40,974 nt of DNA from Rhodocyclaceae bacterium (GTDB taxonomy: Bacteria; Pseudomonadota; Gammaproteobacteria; Burkholderiales; Rhodocyclaceae). Numbering within the stretch: the stretch's first letter is position 1; every line of letters begins with the position of its first letter. The translations under genes were made by a program, and so were the position numbers. The notes under the pieces were generated by a model, which was not told the DNA's origin, made no database searches, and was given only the letters and a program-made list of their open reading frames with translations. Positions 26,863 to 35,748 of the stretch are shown here, one piece after another. The DNA lies in the NCBI GenBank assembly GCA_026646875.1, contig JAPKHL010000014.1:1-40974 (forward strand). Direction: 5' to 3'.

Positions 26863-28052
26863 CACAGCATCTCCACGGCCAGCGCGGTGGCCTCGCCACC
26901 GCCAATGCACAACGAGGCGACGCCGCGCTTCATGCCGTATTTCTTCAATGCGCCGAGCAGTGTGACGACGATGCGCGCGCCGGAAGCGCCGATCGGGTGG
27001 CCGAGTGCGCAGGCGCCGCCATGGATGTTCACCTTTTCGGCCGGCAGCCGCATGTCGTGCATCGCTGCCATCGTGACCACGGCGAAGGCTTCGTTGATTT
27101 CGTAGAGGTCGACCTGCTCGCTCGTCCAGCCCGCCTTGAGCAGCAGCTTCTGCATGGCGCCGACCGGCGCGGTCGGGAACAGAGCCGGCGTATGGGCGTG
27201 CGTGGCGTGGCCGACGATGCGGGCGATCGGCGCGAGGCCGAGCTTGTCGGCCTGCGAAGCGCGCATCAGCACCAGCGCGGCGGCGCCGTCGGAGATCGAC
27301 GAAGAGTTCGCCGGCGTCACCGTGCCGTCCTTGGCGAAGGCCGGCTTCAGCGTCGGGATCTTGTCGACATTCACGGCGAACGGGCCTTCGTCCTGCGCGA
27401 CGACGACATCGCCTTTCCTACTGCTGACGGTGACCGGTGCGATTTCCCAGGCAAAGCTGCCGTCGCCGTTGGCGGCCTTGGAGCGGGTGGTCGAGCGGAT
27501 CGCGAATTCGTCCTGCGCAGCGCGGGTGAAGCCGTAGCTGCCGGCGCACTCCTCGGCGAAGGTGCCCATCAGGCGGCCGCGGTTCTCCTTGCTGTAGGCA
27601 TCCTCGAGGCCGTCGAGAAACATGTGGTCGAGCAGTTGCCCATGCCCGAGGCGGTAACCGCCGCGCGCCTTCGGCAACAGATAGGGGGCGTTGGTCATCG
27701 ACTCCATGCCGCCAACCACGGCGACGCTGTACGAACCGGCCAGCAGACCGTCGTGGCCGAGCATCGTCGCTTTCATCGCCGAACCGCAGACCTTGTGAAT
27801 GGTCGCACAGCCGGCCGAGAGCGGTAGCCCGGCCTGCAGCGCGGCCTGCCGCGCCGGCGCCTGCCCCTGTCCCGCCTGCAGCACGCAGCCCATCAGCACT
27901 TCGTCGACCTGCGCGGCATCGAAGCCGGCGCGCTCGACGGCGGCGCGGATGGCAAGCGCTCCGAGATTGGCGGCCGTCAGCCCGGAAAACACGCCCTGAA
28001 AGGCGCCCATCGGGGTACGTGCGGCAGAGACGATGACGATCGGATCGGACAT
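26862..28052 (-). CDS. Acetyl-CoA C-acetyltransferase (thiolase II)
   Basis: Condenses or cleaves acetoacetyl-CoA. The 396 residues have the thiolase catalytic set: nucleophile Cys89 in IHKVCGSAMKATM, His in NIHGGACALGHPIGASGAR, and the second Cys in SLCIGGGEATALAVE. VDLYEINEAFAVV carries the conserved NEAF. The length and the HDGLLAGSYSVAVVGGMESM segment match biosynthetic/degradative thiolase II. In this operon it would finish leucine catabolism once acetoacetate has been activated (no CoA transferase or ligase is in the window). It could also supply acetoacetyl-CoA for PHA made by the PHA synthase nearby. A strong GAGGAGA ribosome-binding site precedes it. Confidence 0.95.
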   Translation of the reverse strand: MSDPIVIVSAARTPMGAFQGVFSGLTAANLGALAIRAAVERAGFDAAQVDEVLMGCVLQAGQGQAPARQAALQAGLPLSAGCATIHKVCGSAMKATMLGHDGLLAGSYSVAVVGGMESMTNAPYLLPKARGGYRLGHGQLLDHMFLDGLEDAYSKENRGRLMGTFAEECAGSYGFTRAAQDEFAIRSTTRSKAANGDGSFAWEIAPVTVSSRKGDVVVAQDEGPFAVNVDKIPTLKPAFAKDGTVTPANSSSISDGAAALVLMRASQADKLGLAPIARIVGHATHAHTPALFPTAPVGAMQKLLLKAGWTSEQVDLYEINEAFAVVTMAAMHDMRLPAEKVNIHGGACALGHPIGASGARIVVTLLGALKKYGMKRGVASLCIGGGEATALAVEML

Positions 28053-28094
28053 GGAAGATTCTCCTCGGAACGTTGATGATTCGGTATCTGCAGG

Positions 28095-29237
28095 TCAGTC
28101 GCCCAGTGCGGCGAGTGCCTGGGCATAGCGGGGAAGGATGGCATCGGGCTGGCCGACGGTGAAGCCGAGATCGCGCATCAGGCCGTCCTTGAGGCCGTAG
28201 ATCCAGGCGTGCACCGTCAGCTTCTGCCCGCGCGCCCAGGCATCCTGGACGACGAAGGTCTGACAGACGTTGGCGGCCTGCTCGAGCACATTGAGTTCGC
28301 ACAGCCGGTCATGCCGCCGCTCGGCGGGCAGCGCATCGACCGCGGCGGCATGCTTGGCATGCACGTCGCGCACATGGCGCAGCCAGATGTCGACGAGGCC
28401 GACGCGCGATTTCTCGAGTGCGGCCTTGACGCCGCCGCATCCGTAGTGGCCGACGACCATGATGTGCCGCACCTTCAGCGCCTCGACGGCGAACTGGATC
28501 ACCGACAGGCAGTTGAGGTCGGTATGCACCACCTGGTTGGCGACGTTGCGGTGCACGAAGACTTCGCCGGGCAGCAGGCCGACGATCTGGTTTGCCGGTA
28601 CCCGCGAATCGGAGCAGCCGATCCACAGGAAGGCCGGCGCCTGGAGTTTCGCGAGCTTGTCGAAGTACGCGGGGTCGACTTCCCGCAGCTGTTTGGACCA
28701 GGCACGGTTGAAATCGAACAGGTGGCTGAGATTCTCGTTGCGGAACTCATCCTCGGACCAGTTCTCGAGATCGAGCGAAAGGAAGACGGTGCCCTCGATC
28801 GGGGTGTTGTAGTAGGCCGGGGCCTCCTTGAAGCCGAGTTCGCGGTAGAGCTTCACGGCGATACGCATGGCCGGCAGCGTATCGAGCAGGATGCGCTTGT
28901 AGCCGAGCGCCTTCGCCGCGCGGATGGCGGCCAGCGCCAGGGCGTGACCGGCCCCCTGGCCGCGGGCGTCCGGCTCGACGTAGAGCCGTTTCATTTCACA
29001 GACGCCGTCCGAGAATGGCCGGATGCCGACACAACCGACCGGACGCCCCGCCAGTTCGGCGCACCACAGGCGCCCCTGCGGCGGGGCGTAGCAGCCGGGC
29101 AGGGCGGCCATCTCCTCGGCGAATCCCTGGAAGGAGAGGTCGACGCCGAGCCAGCCGGCGTAGTTGCGGAAGAACTGGCGGACGCGCTCGAGGGCGGGGT
29201 CGGCGGCGTCGGAGATGATGCGCAGGTCGATGGTCAT
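28095..29237 (-). CDS. GNAT acetyltransferase fused to beta-carbonic anhydrase
   Basis: A single uninterrupted frame of 380 residues with two domains. Residues 1-155 are a GNAT N-acetyltransferase: CEMKRLYVEPDARGQGAGHA carries the acetyl-CoA pyrophosphate loop RGQGAG. Residues 165-380 are a Can/CynT-type beta-carbonic anhydrase. Its zinc ligands are Cys208 (LWIGCSDSRVP, with Asp210-Arg212), His264 and Cys267 (VVGHYGCGGVKAA). The start ATG 29237 has a GGAGAA ribosome-binding site. Carbonic anhydrase makes the bicarbonate that methylcrotonyl-CoA carboxylase in the same operon consumes, a clear contextual link. The acetyltransferase substrate is unknown. Such bifunctional proteins seem to occur in related betaproteobacteria, from memory. 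Confidence 0.93.
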   Translation of the reverse strand: MTIDLRIISDAADPALERVRQFFRNYAGWLGVDLSFQGFAEEMAALPGCYAPPQGRLWCAELAGRPVGCVGIRPFSDGVCEMKRLYVEPDARGQGAGHALALAAIRAAKALGYKRILLDTLPAMRIAVKLYRELGFKEAPAYYNTPIEGTVFLSLDLENWSEDEFRNENLSHLFDFNRAWSKQLREVDPAYFDKLAKLQAPAFLWIGCSDSRVPANQIVGLLPGEVFVHRNVANQVVHTDLNCLSVIQFAVEALKVRHIMVVGHYGCGGVKAALEKSRVGLVDIWLRHVRDVHAKHAAAVDALPAERRHDRLCELNVLEQAANVCQTFVVQDAWARGQKLTVHAWIYGLKDGLMRDLGFTVGQPDAILPRYAQALAALGD

Positions 29238-29307
29238 GGACGGTGTTCTCCGGCAGGCAGGCACCGTGGCGCGCGGACCGCTGCGCACGCGAACGGCACC
29301 GGACGGA

Positions 29308-30480
29308 TCAGGCGGTTTCGGCGAACAGTTCGCGACCGATCAGCATGCGGCGGATTTCCGAGGTGCCGGCGCCGATCTCGTAGAGCTTGGCGTCGCGCCA
29401 CAGGCGACCGGTGGGATAGTCGTTGGTGTAGCCGACGCCGCCGAGCGCCTGGATCGCCTCGCCGGCCATCCAGGTGGCCTTCTCGGCGGAATAGAGGATG
29501 GCCCCGGCGGCATCCTTGCGCAGGGTACGCGCGTGGTCGCCGCGATCGCAGGCCTGCCCGACGGCATAGACGTAGGCGCGGGTGGCCTGCCAGGTGGTGT
29601 ACATGTCGGCAATCTTGCCCTGCATCAGCTGGAACTCGCCGATCGCCTGGCCGAACTGTCTGCGGTCGTGCAGATAGGGGACCACCGCATCCATGCAGGC
29701 GGCCATGATGCCGAGCGGGCCGCCGGAAAGGACGGCGCGCTCGTAGTCGAGGCCGCTCATCAGCACCTTGGTGCCATTGCCGACGCCGCCGAGGACGTTC
29801 TCCTCGGGCACTTCGCAGTCGTCGAAGAACAGCGGGTAGGTGTTCGAGCCGCGCATGCCGAGCTTGTCGAGGTGCGAGCCGTGCGTGAAGCCCTTGAAAC
29901 CCTTTTCGACGATGAAGGCGGTCATGCCCCGGGCGCCGGCGTCCGGATCGGTCTTGGCATAGACGACCAGCGTGTCGGCATCGCCGCCGTTGGTGATCCA
30001 CATCTTGCTGCCGTTCAGCACGTAGCGGTCGCCCCGCTTGTCCGCCCGCAGCGTCATCGAGACGACATCGGAGCCGGCGTTCGGCTCGGACATGGCCAGC
30101 GCGCCGACGTGCTCGCCGGAAATCAGCCGCGGCAGGTACCGGGCGCGCTGCGCCTCGGTGCCGTTGCGCCGGATCTGGTTCACGCAGAGGTTGGAATGGG
30201 CGCCGTAGGAGAGGCCAACGGAGGCCGAAGCGCGCGAAATCTCCTCCATCGCGACGATGTGCGCAAGGTAGCCCATGCTGGAGCCGCCGTACTCCTCCGG
30301 CGCGGTCATTCCGAGGAGGCCGAGTTCGCCGAATTTCCGCCACAAGTCGGCGGGGAAGAGGTTCTCGCGGTCGATCGCATCGGCACGCGGCGCAATTTCC
30401 TCGGCAGCGAAGCGGCGCACCGTCTCGCGCAGCATGGCGACATCCTCGCCGAGGGCAAAGTCGAGGCTCGGGATTTCCAT
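29308..30480 (-). CDS. liuA: Isovaleryl-CoA dehydrogenase
   Basis: Oxidises isovaleryl-CoA to 3-methylcrotonyl-CoA, the first committed step of leucine degradation. The start is ATG 30480 ([17 protein letters not shown]), giving 390 residues. Seen: [60 protein letters not shown] and [20 protein letters not shown]. The catalytic glutamate is Glu247 in [16 protein letters not shown], the helix-G position characteristic of isovaleryl-CoA dehydrogenases. Correspondingly, the usual C-terminal Glu is Gly in [12 protein letters not shown]. This makes the substrate assignment unusually firm. Confidence 0.96.
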   Translation of the reverse strand: MEIPSLDFALGEDVAMLRETVRRFAAEEIAPRADAIDRENLFPADLWRKFGELGLLGMTAPEEYGGSSMGYLAHIVAMEEISRASASVGLSYGAHSNLCVNQIRRNGTEAQRARYLPRLISGEHVGALAMSEPNAGSDVVSMTLRADKRGDRYVLNGSKMWITNGGDADTLVVYAKTDPDAGARGMTAFIVEKGFKGFTHGSHLDKLGMRGSNTYPLFFDDCEVPEENVLGGVGNGTKVLMSGLDYERAVLSGGPLGIMAACMDAVVPYLHDRRQFGQAIGEFQLMQGKIADMYTTWQATRAYVYAVGQACDRGDHARTLRKDAAGAILYSAEKATWMAGEAIQALGGVGYTNDYPTGRLWRDAKLYEIGAGTSEIRRMLIGRELFAETA

Positions 30481-30485
30481 GGGTC

Positions 30486-30959
30486 TCACTCCTGGGTGGG
30501 TTCGTTCGTTTTCTCTTTTTTGCCGTGCAGCGCCATGATGGTCTGCTGCATCAGCGCACAGGCAGTCTTCCTGCCATCCTTCACGGCAAAGACTTCGGCC
30601 CGGGTGACGATCAGGGTACGTCCGTAGCGCACCACCGAGCCTTCGGCGATCAGCAGCTGCCCCTCGGCCGGCGCCAGCAGGTTGAGCTTGTACTCGACCG
30701 TCAGCACGCCGGTGTCGGCGGCGGTCAGCGTGCTCGCCGCATAGCCCGCCGCCGAATCGGCAATCATCCCGACCACACCGCCATGGATGTACCCGTGCTG
30801 CTGCGTCACTTCCGGCCGGCACGGCAGGTGGATCTCGGTGTATCCCGGTTCGACGACCGGCAGGCTGGCGCCGATCAGCGCCATGGCCTGCTGCCGTTCG
30901 AAGCTGGCGCGGACACGCGTGGCGTAATGGGGATCCTGGATCTTGTGCATGATCGGCAT
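30486..30959 (-). CDS. PaaI-type hotdog-fold thioesterase (first of two)
   Basis: A 157-residue hotdog-fold thioesterase. [20 protein letters not shown] contains the HGG motif and the catalytic Asp of the PaaI group, followed by [18 protein letters not shown] and the strand pair [20 protein letters not shown]. It is the first structural gene after liuR, separated from it by the 18-base palindrome, and ends 5 bases before liuA. No clear ribosome-binding site precedes the ATG at 30959; an in-frame ATG at 30950 is equally possible. It probably hydrolyses accumulated branched-chain acyl-CoA. Confidence 0.9.
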   Translation of the reverse strand: MPIMHKIQDPHYATRVRASFERQQAMALIGASLPVVEPGYTEIHLPCRPEVTQQHGYIHGGVVGMIADSAAGYAASTLTAADTGVLTVEYKLNLLAPAEGQLLIAEGSVVRYGRTLIVTRAEVFAVKDGRKTACALMQQTIMALHGKKEKTNEPTQE

Positions 30960-30969
30960 TTGAATTTAC

Positions 30970-30987
30970 GTTGACGTTAACGTCAAC
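30970..30987. promoter_or_regulatory. Perfect 18-base palindrome, likely LiuR operator
   Basis: GTTGACGTTAACGTCAAC is an exact inverted repeat in the 45-base gap between liuR and the thioesterase/liuA genes. It begins with a -35-like TTGACG on the minus strand, the position favoured by MerR-family regulators. LiuR sites in other proteobacteria are palindromes with similar ACGT-containing arms. It lies only 11 bases before the predicted start codon. Confidence 0.75.
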
Positions 30988-31004
30988 TACTTTTCCTGAA
31001 AGCG

Positions 31005-31439
31005 TCAGGCCGCGCCCTCTTTCCGCGACGCTTCCGCCCCCCTCTCGTCGCCAGCGGCCCGCGCGGAGAGCAGATCACGGCATTGCCGCTCGAAGGCCGT
31101 GACTTCCTGCAGTACCACCTCGATGTCCTCGCGCTGCTGCAGCAGGGCGGCCTTGCGTTGCGACAGGCCGTTGAGGAATTCGGTGAGCTGCGTGTTCTGA
31201 TCGCGCGCGGTGTCGTACATCTCGATCAGGTAACGGATCTCGGCCAGGCTGAAACCGAGGCGCTTCCCTCGCAGGGCGAGCTTCAGTCGGGTACGGTCGC
31301 GGCGCGAGAAGACGCGCGTCATGCCCTCGCGACGCGGCGCCAGCAGCCCCTTGTCCTCGTAGAAGCGGATGGTGCGCGGAGTGATGCCGAATTCGCGTGC
31401 CAGATCGGAAATGCTGAACGTTGCGTCTTTTCTGTCCAC
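31005..31439 (-). CDS. liuR: MerR-family regulator LiuR of leucine/isovalerate degradation
   Basis: A 144-residue MerR-type regulator with GTG start at 31439. It has an N-terminal winged helix-turn-helix (about 8-75) with [20 protein letters not shown] and [20 protein letters not shown], then a dimerisation coiled coil (about 80-120). There is no conserved metal-binding cysteine pair in the C-terminal part, which fits a metabolite sensor. Its place at the head of the isovalerate/leucine genes identifies it as LiuR. Divergent from the metallo-hydrolase gene at 31545, with 105 bases between starts. The gap includes a TTGGCCAA palindrome (31473-31480), but no promoter can be called with confidence. 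Confidence 0.9.
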   Translation of the reverse strand: MDRKDATFSISDLAREFGITPRTIRFYEDKGLLAPRREGMTRVFSRRDRTRLKLALRGKRLGFSLAEIRYLIEMYDTARDQNTQLTEFLNGLSQRKAALLQQREDIEVVLQEVTAFERQCRDLLSARAAGDERGAEASRKEGAA

Positions 31440-31544
31440 CGGTAACCTGCCGGAATTGAATCGGGTGCTATATTGGCCAACACGGCGTGGCCGTCCTTGC
31501 AGCCCAGTTTATAGTTTCCCGAGCTTTTTACAATCCGCCTCCGT

Positions 31545-32573
31545 ATGTTGCCCGACTACCCCTTCGCGACCCCGCCGCCGGCCGGGGAGACCTTCGAGGT
31601 CGCCCCCGGCATCCTCTGGCTGCGCATGCCGCTGCCCTTCGCGCTCGACCACATCAACCTCTGGTTGCTCGCCGACGACGACGGCTGGACCATCGTCGAT
31701 ACCGGCTTCGCGCTCGATACGGTGAAGGCGTGCTGGGACAGCATCCTCGCCGGCCTGACGCGGACGCCGACGGGTGGTCGCATCACGAAGATCGTCGTGA
31801 CCCACTTCCACCCCGATCATCTCGGCCTCGCCGCCTGGCTCCAGGCGCGCACCGGCGCCCCGCTGTACATGACGCAGGGCGAGTACCTGACCGCCCACGC
31901 CGTCTGGCATGAGATCGGCGGACATGGCACGGCGCCGATGCTGCGCCAGTTCCGCGCCCACGGTCTCGACGAAGCGCACTGTGCGGCGCTCGAACAGCGC
32001 GGTCCGGCCTACCGGCGCGGCGTTCCCGAATTGCCCACCGAATACCGCCGGCTTTTCGCCGACACCCTGCTGCCGGTTGGCAAACACCGTTGGGCGGTGC
32101 GCGTCGGTCATGGGCACTCCCCCGAACACGCCGCGCTTTACTGCGCCGATCTCGGCGTGCTAATTTCAGGCGACATGCTGCTGCCGAAAATATCCACAAA
32201 CATCAGTGTTTTCGCAGTCACACCGCAGGCGGACGCGCTGGCCGACTATCTGGCCTCGATCGACCACTATCGCGAACTGCCCGCAGAAACGCTCGTTCTA
32301 CCTTCGCACGGACTGCCGTTCTACGGCGCGCACGACAGGGTGAATGCACAGCATGCACACCATGAGGAACGGTTGCGCGTTCTGGAGGACGACTGCGCCT
32401 TGCCGCGCAGCGCGGCGGAGCTGTTGACGACGCTCTTTCCGCGCGAACTGGACACGCACCAGACGATGTTCGCCATGGGCGAGGCGATTGCCCATCTGAA
32501 CCGTCTCGAAAAAGCCGGAAGACTCGCACGCATCCGGGGCGAGGACGGTGTGTTTCGTTTTGCCCGGACCTAG
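31545..32573 (+). CDS. Metallo-beta-lactamase-fold hydrolase with winged-helix tail
   Basis: A 342-residue MBL-fold protein divergent from liuR. The metal motif VVTHFHPDHLGLAAW gives His87, His89, Asp91 and His92. Other ligands are in RVGHGHSPEHAALYC, LISGDMLLPKIS and LVLPSHGLPFYG. A C-terminal helical/winged-helix domain (about 275-340) resembles that of LACTB2-like and other MBL hydrolases acting on thioesters or RNA. It is 45 bases upstream of phaC and probably co-transcribed with it. The substrate is unknown. It is not a close relative of the MBL protein at 17109-18032. Confidence 0.87.
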   Translation: MLPDYPFATPPPAGETFEVAPGILWLRMPLPFALDHINLWLLADDDGWTIVDTGFALDTVKACWDSILAGLTRTPTGGRITKIVVTHFHPDHLGLAAWLQARTGAPLYMTQGEYLTAHAVWHEIGGHGTAPMLRQFRAHGLDEAHCAALEQRGPAYRRGVPELPTEYRRLFADTLLPVGKHRWAVRVGHGHSPEHAALYCADLGVLISGDMLLPKISTNISVFAVTPQADALADYLASIDHYRELPAETLVLPSHGLPFYGAHDRVNAQHAHHEERLRVLEDDCALPRSAAELLTTLFPRELDTHQTMFAMGEAIAHLNRLEKAGRLARIRGEDGVFRFART

Positions 32574-32618
32574 GACGCAAGTCGCCCGACCGTCCGATTA
32601 ACCTCAGAGGGACAACAT

Positions 32619-34451
32619 ATGTCGCAACAAAACAACACGGAAGAAGACAAGAGCCTGCCCAGCCCCGCGGATGTCGCCAAGAGCTACGCCGAGGTCGCCC
32701 AACGCGCCTCCCGCCTGCTCACCCAGTTCATGGAAAAAAAAGCCCGCGAAGGCGTCGCTCCGCCCTCGGACGAACTTGGCGTGGCCAAGGCCTTCATGGA
32801 TCTCTCCTCGCGTCTGCTGGCCAACCCCTACAAGCTGGCGCAGACGCAGATGAACATGATGTGGGACTATTTCTCGCTGTGGCAGAACTCCACGCTGAAG
32901 ATGATGGGCATGCCGCTGCATCCCGTCGCGGCTCCTGACAAGAGCGACAAGCGCTTCAAGGATGAGGACTGGGAGCAGCACTTCCTGTTCGATTTCATGA
33001 AGCAGTCCTATCTGATCACGGCCCGCCATCTGCACGACACGGTCTGTTGCGTCGAGGGGCTCGACGAGCAGACGCAAACCAAGGTGAATTTCTTCACCCG
33101 CCAGTACATCGATGCGCTGTCGCCCTCCAATTTCGCGCTGACCAATCCGGAAGTCTTCCGCGAAACGGTGAAGTCGCACGGCCAGAATCTCGTCAAGGGT
33201 TTCAACAACCTGCTGCAGGATCTTGAATCGGGCGATGGCCAGTTGCGTATCCGGATGACCGACACCGACGCCTTCGAGCTCGGCAAGAATGTGGCCACGA
33301 CACCGGGCAAGGTGGTCTTCCAGAACGATCTGATCCAGCTGATCCAGTACAACCCGTCGACGCCCGAGCAGTACAAGAAACCGCTCCTGATCGTGCCGCC
33401 GTGGATCAACAAGTACTACATCCTCGACCTGCGCGAGAAGAACTCGATGGTCAAGTGGGCCACCGATCAGGGATACACGACCTTCATCATGAGCTGGGTC
33501 AACCCCGACGAAAAGCTCGCCCACAAGAGCTTCGAGGATTATCTGCTGGAAGGCTCGATGGCCGCGATCGATGCCGTCGAGCAGGCCACCGGCGAGAAGG
33601 AAATCAACCTGGCCGGCTACTGCCTGGGCGGCACGCTGCTGATGACCACCCTGGCCTACATGGCGGCCAAGAAGGACAAGCGCGCGGCGTCGGCGACCTT
33701 CTTCACGACCATGATCGACTTCTCCGAACCGGGTGAACTGGGCGTCTTCCTCGACGAGGAGGCGGTGGCCGGACTCGAGAAGAAGATGGCCGAACGCGGC
33801 TATCTCGAAGGCTCGGAGATGGCCGGCACCTTCAACATGCTGCGTGCCAACGACCTGATCTGGTCCTTCGTGGTGAACAATTACCTGATGGGCAAGGATC
33901 CATTCCCGTTCGACCTGCTCTACTGGAACAGCGACTCGACGCGCATGCCGTACGCGATGCACAGCTACTACCTGCGCAACATGTATCTCGCCAACAAGCT
34001 GCGCGAGCCTGGCGGCCTCGAGCTGGCTGGCGTCAAGATCGACATTTCCAAGGTCAAGACGCCGTGCTACTTCATCTCGACGATCGAGGACCACATTGCG
34101 CCGTGGAAGAGCACCTACCTCGGAGCCCGGCTGCCCACCGGACCAGTCAAGTTCGTGCTCGGCGGTTCCGGCCACATCGCCGGCATCGTCAATCCGCCGG
34201 CGGCCAACAAATACGGTTACTGGACCAACGAAGAGTTGCCGGCCACCGCCGACGAATTCCTTGCTGGTGCCACGCAGAACCCCGGTTCGTGGTGGACCGA
34301 CTGGCAGCGCTGGCTGAACGCCCTGCCCGGTGGCGACAAGAAGGTACCGGCACGCGAGCCGGGCGCCGGCAATCTCAAGGTCATTGACGATGCCCCGGGT
34401 GCCTTCGTCAAATTCCGTCTCGACAAGCAGAAAAAGGCGAAGTCGAACTGA
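32619..34451 (+). CDS. phaC: Class I poly(3-hydroxyalkanoate) synthase
   Basis: Polymerises 3-hydroxyacyl-CoA into PHA at the granule surface. The 610 residues fit class I. An N-terminal PhaC_N region (about 90-270) precedes an alpha/beta-hydrolase domain. The catalytic triad is Cys335 in the lipase-like box NLAGYCLGGTLLM, Asp491 in FISTIEDHIAPWKS and His519 in GGSGHIAGIVNPP. WWTDWQRWLN near the C-terminus is a family hallmark. A strong AGAGGG ribosome-binding site precedes the ATG. No phaA, phaB, phasin or depolymerase genes adjoin it; the thiolase in the neighbouring liu operon could supply precursor. Confidence 0.97.
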   Translation: MSQQNNTEEDKSLPSPADVAKSYAEVAQRASRLLTQFMEKKAREGVAPPSDELGVAKAFMDLSSRLLANPYKLAQTQMNMMWDYFSLWQNSTLKMMGMPLHPVAAPDKSDKRFKDEDWEQHFLFDFMKQSYLITARHLHDTVCCVEGLDEQTQTKVNFFTRQYIDALSPSNFALTNPEVFRETVKSHGQNLVKGFNNLLQDLESGDGQLRIRMTDTDAFELGKNVATTPGKVVFQNDLIQLIQYNPSTPEQYKKPLLIVPPWINKYYILDLREKNSMVKWATDQGYTTFIMSWVNPDEKLAHKSFEDYLLEGSMAAIDAVEQATGEKEINLAGYCLGGTLLMTTLAYMAAKKDKRAASATFFTTMIDFSEPGELGVFLDEEAVAGLEKKMAERGYLEGSEMAGTFNMLRANDLIWSFVVNNYLMGKDPFPFDLLYWNSDSTRMPYAMHSYYLRNMYLANKLREPGGLELAGVKIDISKVKTPCYFISTIEDHIAPWKSTYLGARLPTGPVKFVLGGSGHIAGIVNPPAANKYGYWTNEELPATADEFLAGATQNPGSWWTDWQRWLNALPGGDKKVPAREPGAGNLKVIDDAPGAFVKFRLDKQKKAKSN

Positions 34452-34480
34452 CCGTGCCAGGGACCGGAGCCAAACCATGC

Positions 34481-34505
34481 AAAGGGGGCGCGAGCCCCCT
34501 TTTTT
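34481..34505 (+). terminator. Rho-independent terminator of phaC
   Basis: AAAGGGGGC (34481-34489) and GCCCCCTTT (34494-34502) form a perfect nine-pair stem with loop GCGA, followed by a six-T run (34500-34505). It is the only textbook intrinsic terminator on the plus strand of the window. Confidence 0.93.
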
Positions 34506-34532
34506 CCTGAGGCGCGGGACGGGAACGCGCAC

Positions 34533-35705
34533 ATGACCCGCTTTTTTCCCGACTACACCGGTGGCGGCATCGTCAACCTGATGCGCAGCATCGCCGAGGC
34601 CTGTGGCGGCACGCCCATGTCCCCGTCCACCGACTATGCACAGCTGGCCTGCCTGCCAGCCGCCCGGCTGGCGACCAGCCGCCATGTCGTGCTCATCGTG
34701 GCCGACGGACTCGGCCGCCATACGCTTGACGCCAATCCGGCGCTGCACCTGCACCAGCACGCCATCGCCACCCTGAGTTCGGTCTTTCCCTCGACCACGG
34801 CGAGCGCGATCACCACCTTCATGACCGGTCTGGCACCCGCCCAGCACGCGCTGACCGGCTGGCACATGCAGATCGACGAAATCGGGCAGATTCTCGCCAT
34901 CCTGCCCCTGATCCCCCGGGTGCCGCCGGCACGATTTCCCGCAGCCGAGCTGCCGCCACGCATTTTCGACCAGCCGACCCTGTTCCAGCGGCTTGCTCGC
35001 GAAAGCTGGGTACTGGCTCCGCGATACATCGCCGGCAGCCCGTTCAATGCATGGCACGCACGCGGCGCGCACAGTCTGGCCTACGACGGGCTCGACGACA
35101 TGTTCGCCAACCTCGCCAGCCTGCTGGACCAAGCAGCGTCGCCGCGCTACATCTATGCCTACCTCCCGGACATCGATGCACTCGCTCATCGCCACGGGGT
35201 CGACAGCACGCAGGTGCGCACGGCGCTGCAGGAATTCGATGCGGCATTCCACGTCTTCAGCGAGCGTATGCGGGGAAGCGACAGTTGGCTGCTGGTCACC
35301 GCCGACCACGGCCTGATCGACTCGCCCCCGGAGCGGCTGATCGAACTCGACGATCACCCGCAACTCGCCGCGATGCTTGCTCAACCGCTCTGCGGCGAGC
35401 GGCGGGCTGCTTACTGCTACGTCAGGCCGGGGCAGCAGGCCGCATTCGAGCGGTACGTCGCCACACAGCTTGCGCATTGCGCCGAGTGGCGACGCAGCAC
35501 GACGATGATTGCCGAGGGCTGGTTCGGTCCGCCGCCGGCGCATCCCCGGCTGGCTGCCCGGGTCGGCGATTATGTCCTGCTCATGAAGGATGACTGGACG
35601 ATCCGCGACCGGCTCGCCGGGGAGAAAAACCATGCGATGCTGGGTGTGCATGGTGGAACGGACCCCAGGGAAATGCAGGTGCCACTGATCGCCGTACACG
35701 CCTGA
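34533..35705 (+). CDS. Alkaline phosphatase-fold phosphodiesterase/nucleotide pyrophosphatase
   Basis: A 390-residue protein of the type I phosphodiesterase/nucleotide pyrophosphatase superfamily. The metal-binding Asp58 lies in VLIVADGLGRHTLD, and the nucleophile Thr88 or Thr89 in SSVFPSTTASAITTFMTG. Further metal ligands lie in YAYLPDIDALAHRHG, LVTADHGLID and MLGVHGG. All active-site motifs of the fold are present. There is no signal peptide, so it is probably cytoplasmic. The substrate is undetermined. It follows the phaC terminator, so it has its own promoter, but none is obvious in the 27-base gap. Confidence 0.85.
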   Translation: MTRFFPDYTGGGIVNLMRSIAEACGGTPMSPSTDYAQLACLPAARLATSRHVVLIVADGLGRHTLDANPALHLHQHAIATLSSVFPSTTASAITTFMTGLAPAQHALTGWHMQIDEIGQILAILPLIPRVPPARFPAAELPPRIFDQPTLFQRLARESWVLAPRYIAGSPFNAWHARGAHSLAYDGLDDMFANLASLLDQAASPRYIYAYLPDIDALAHRHGVDSTQVRTALQEFDAAFHVFSERMRGSDSWLLVTADHGLIDSPPERLIELDDHPQLAAMLAQPLCGERRAAYCYVRPGQQAAFERYVATQLAHCAEWRRSTTMIAEGWFGPPPAHPRLAARVGDYVLLMKDDWTIRDRLAGEKNHAMLGVHGGTDPREMQVPLIAVHA

Positions 35706-35748
35706 TCGCAGGCTTGTTTCGTTCCGGCGCAGTGGTCATAATCGCCGG

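Noticed and set aside
31473..31480. TTGGCCAA palindrome between liuR and the metallo-hydrolase gene as an operator
   Set aside because: Only eight bases and unlike the 18-base palindrome at 30970; too short to call.
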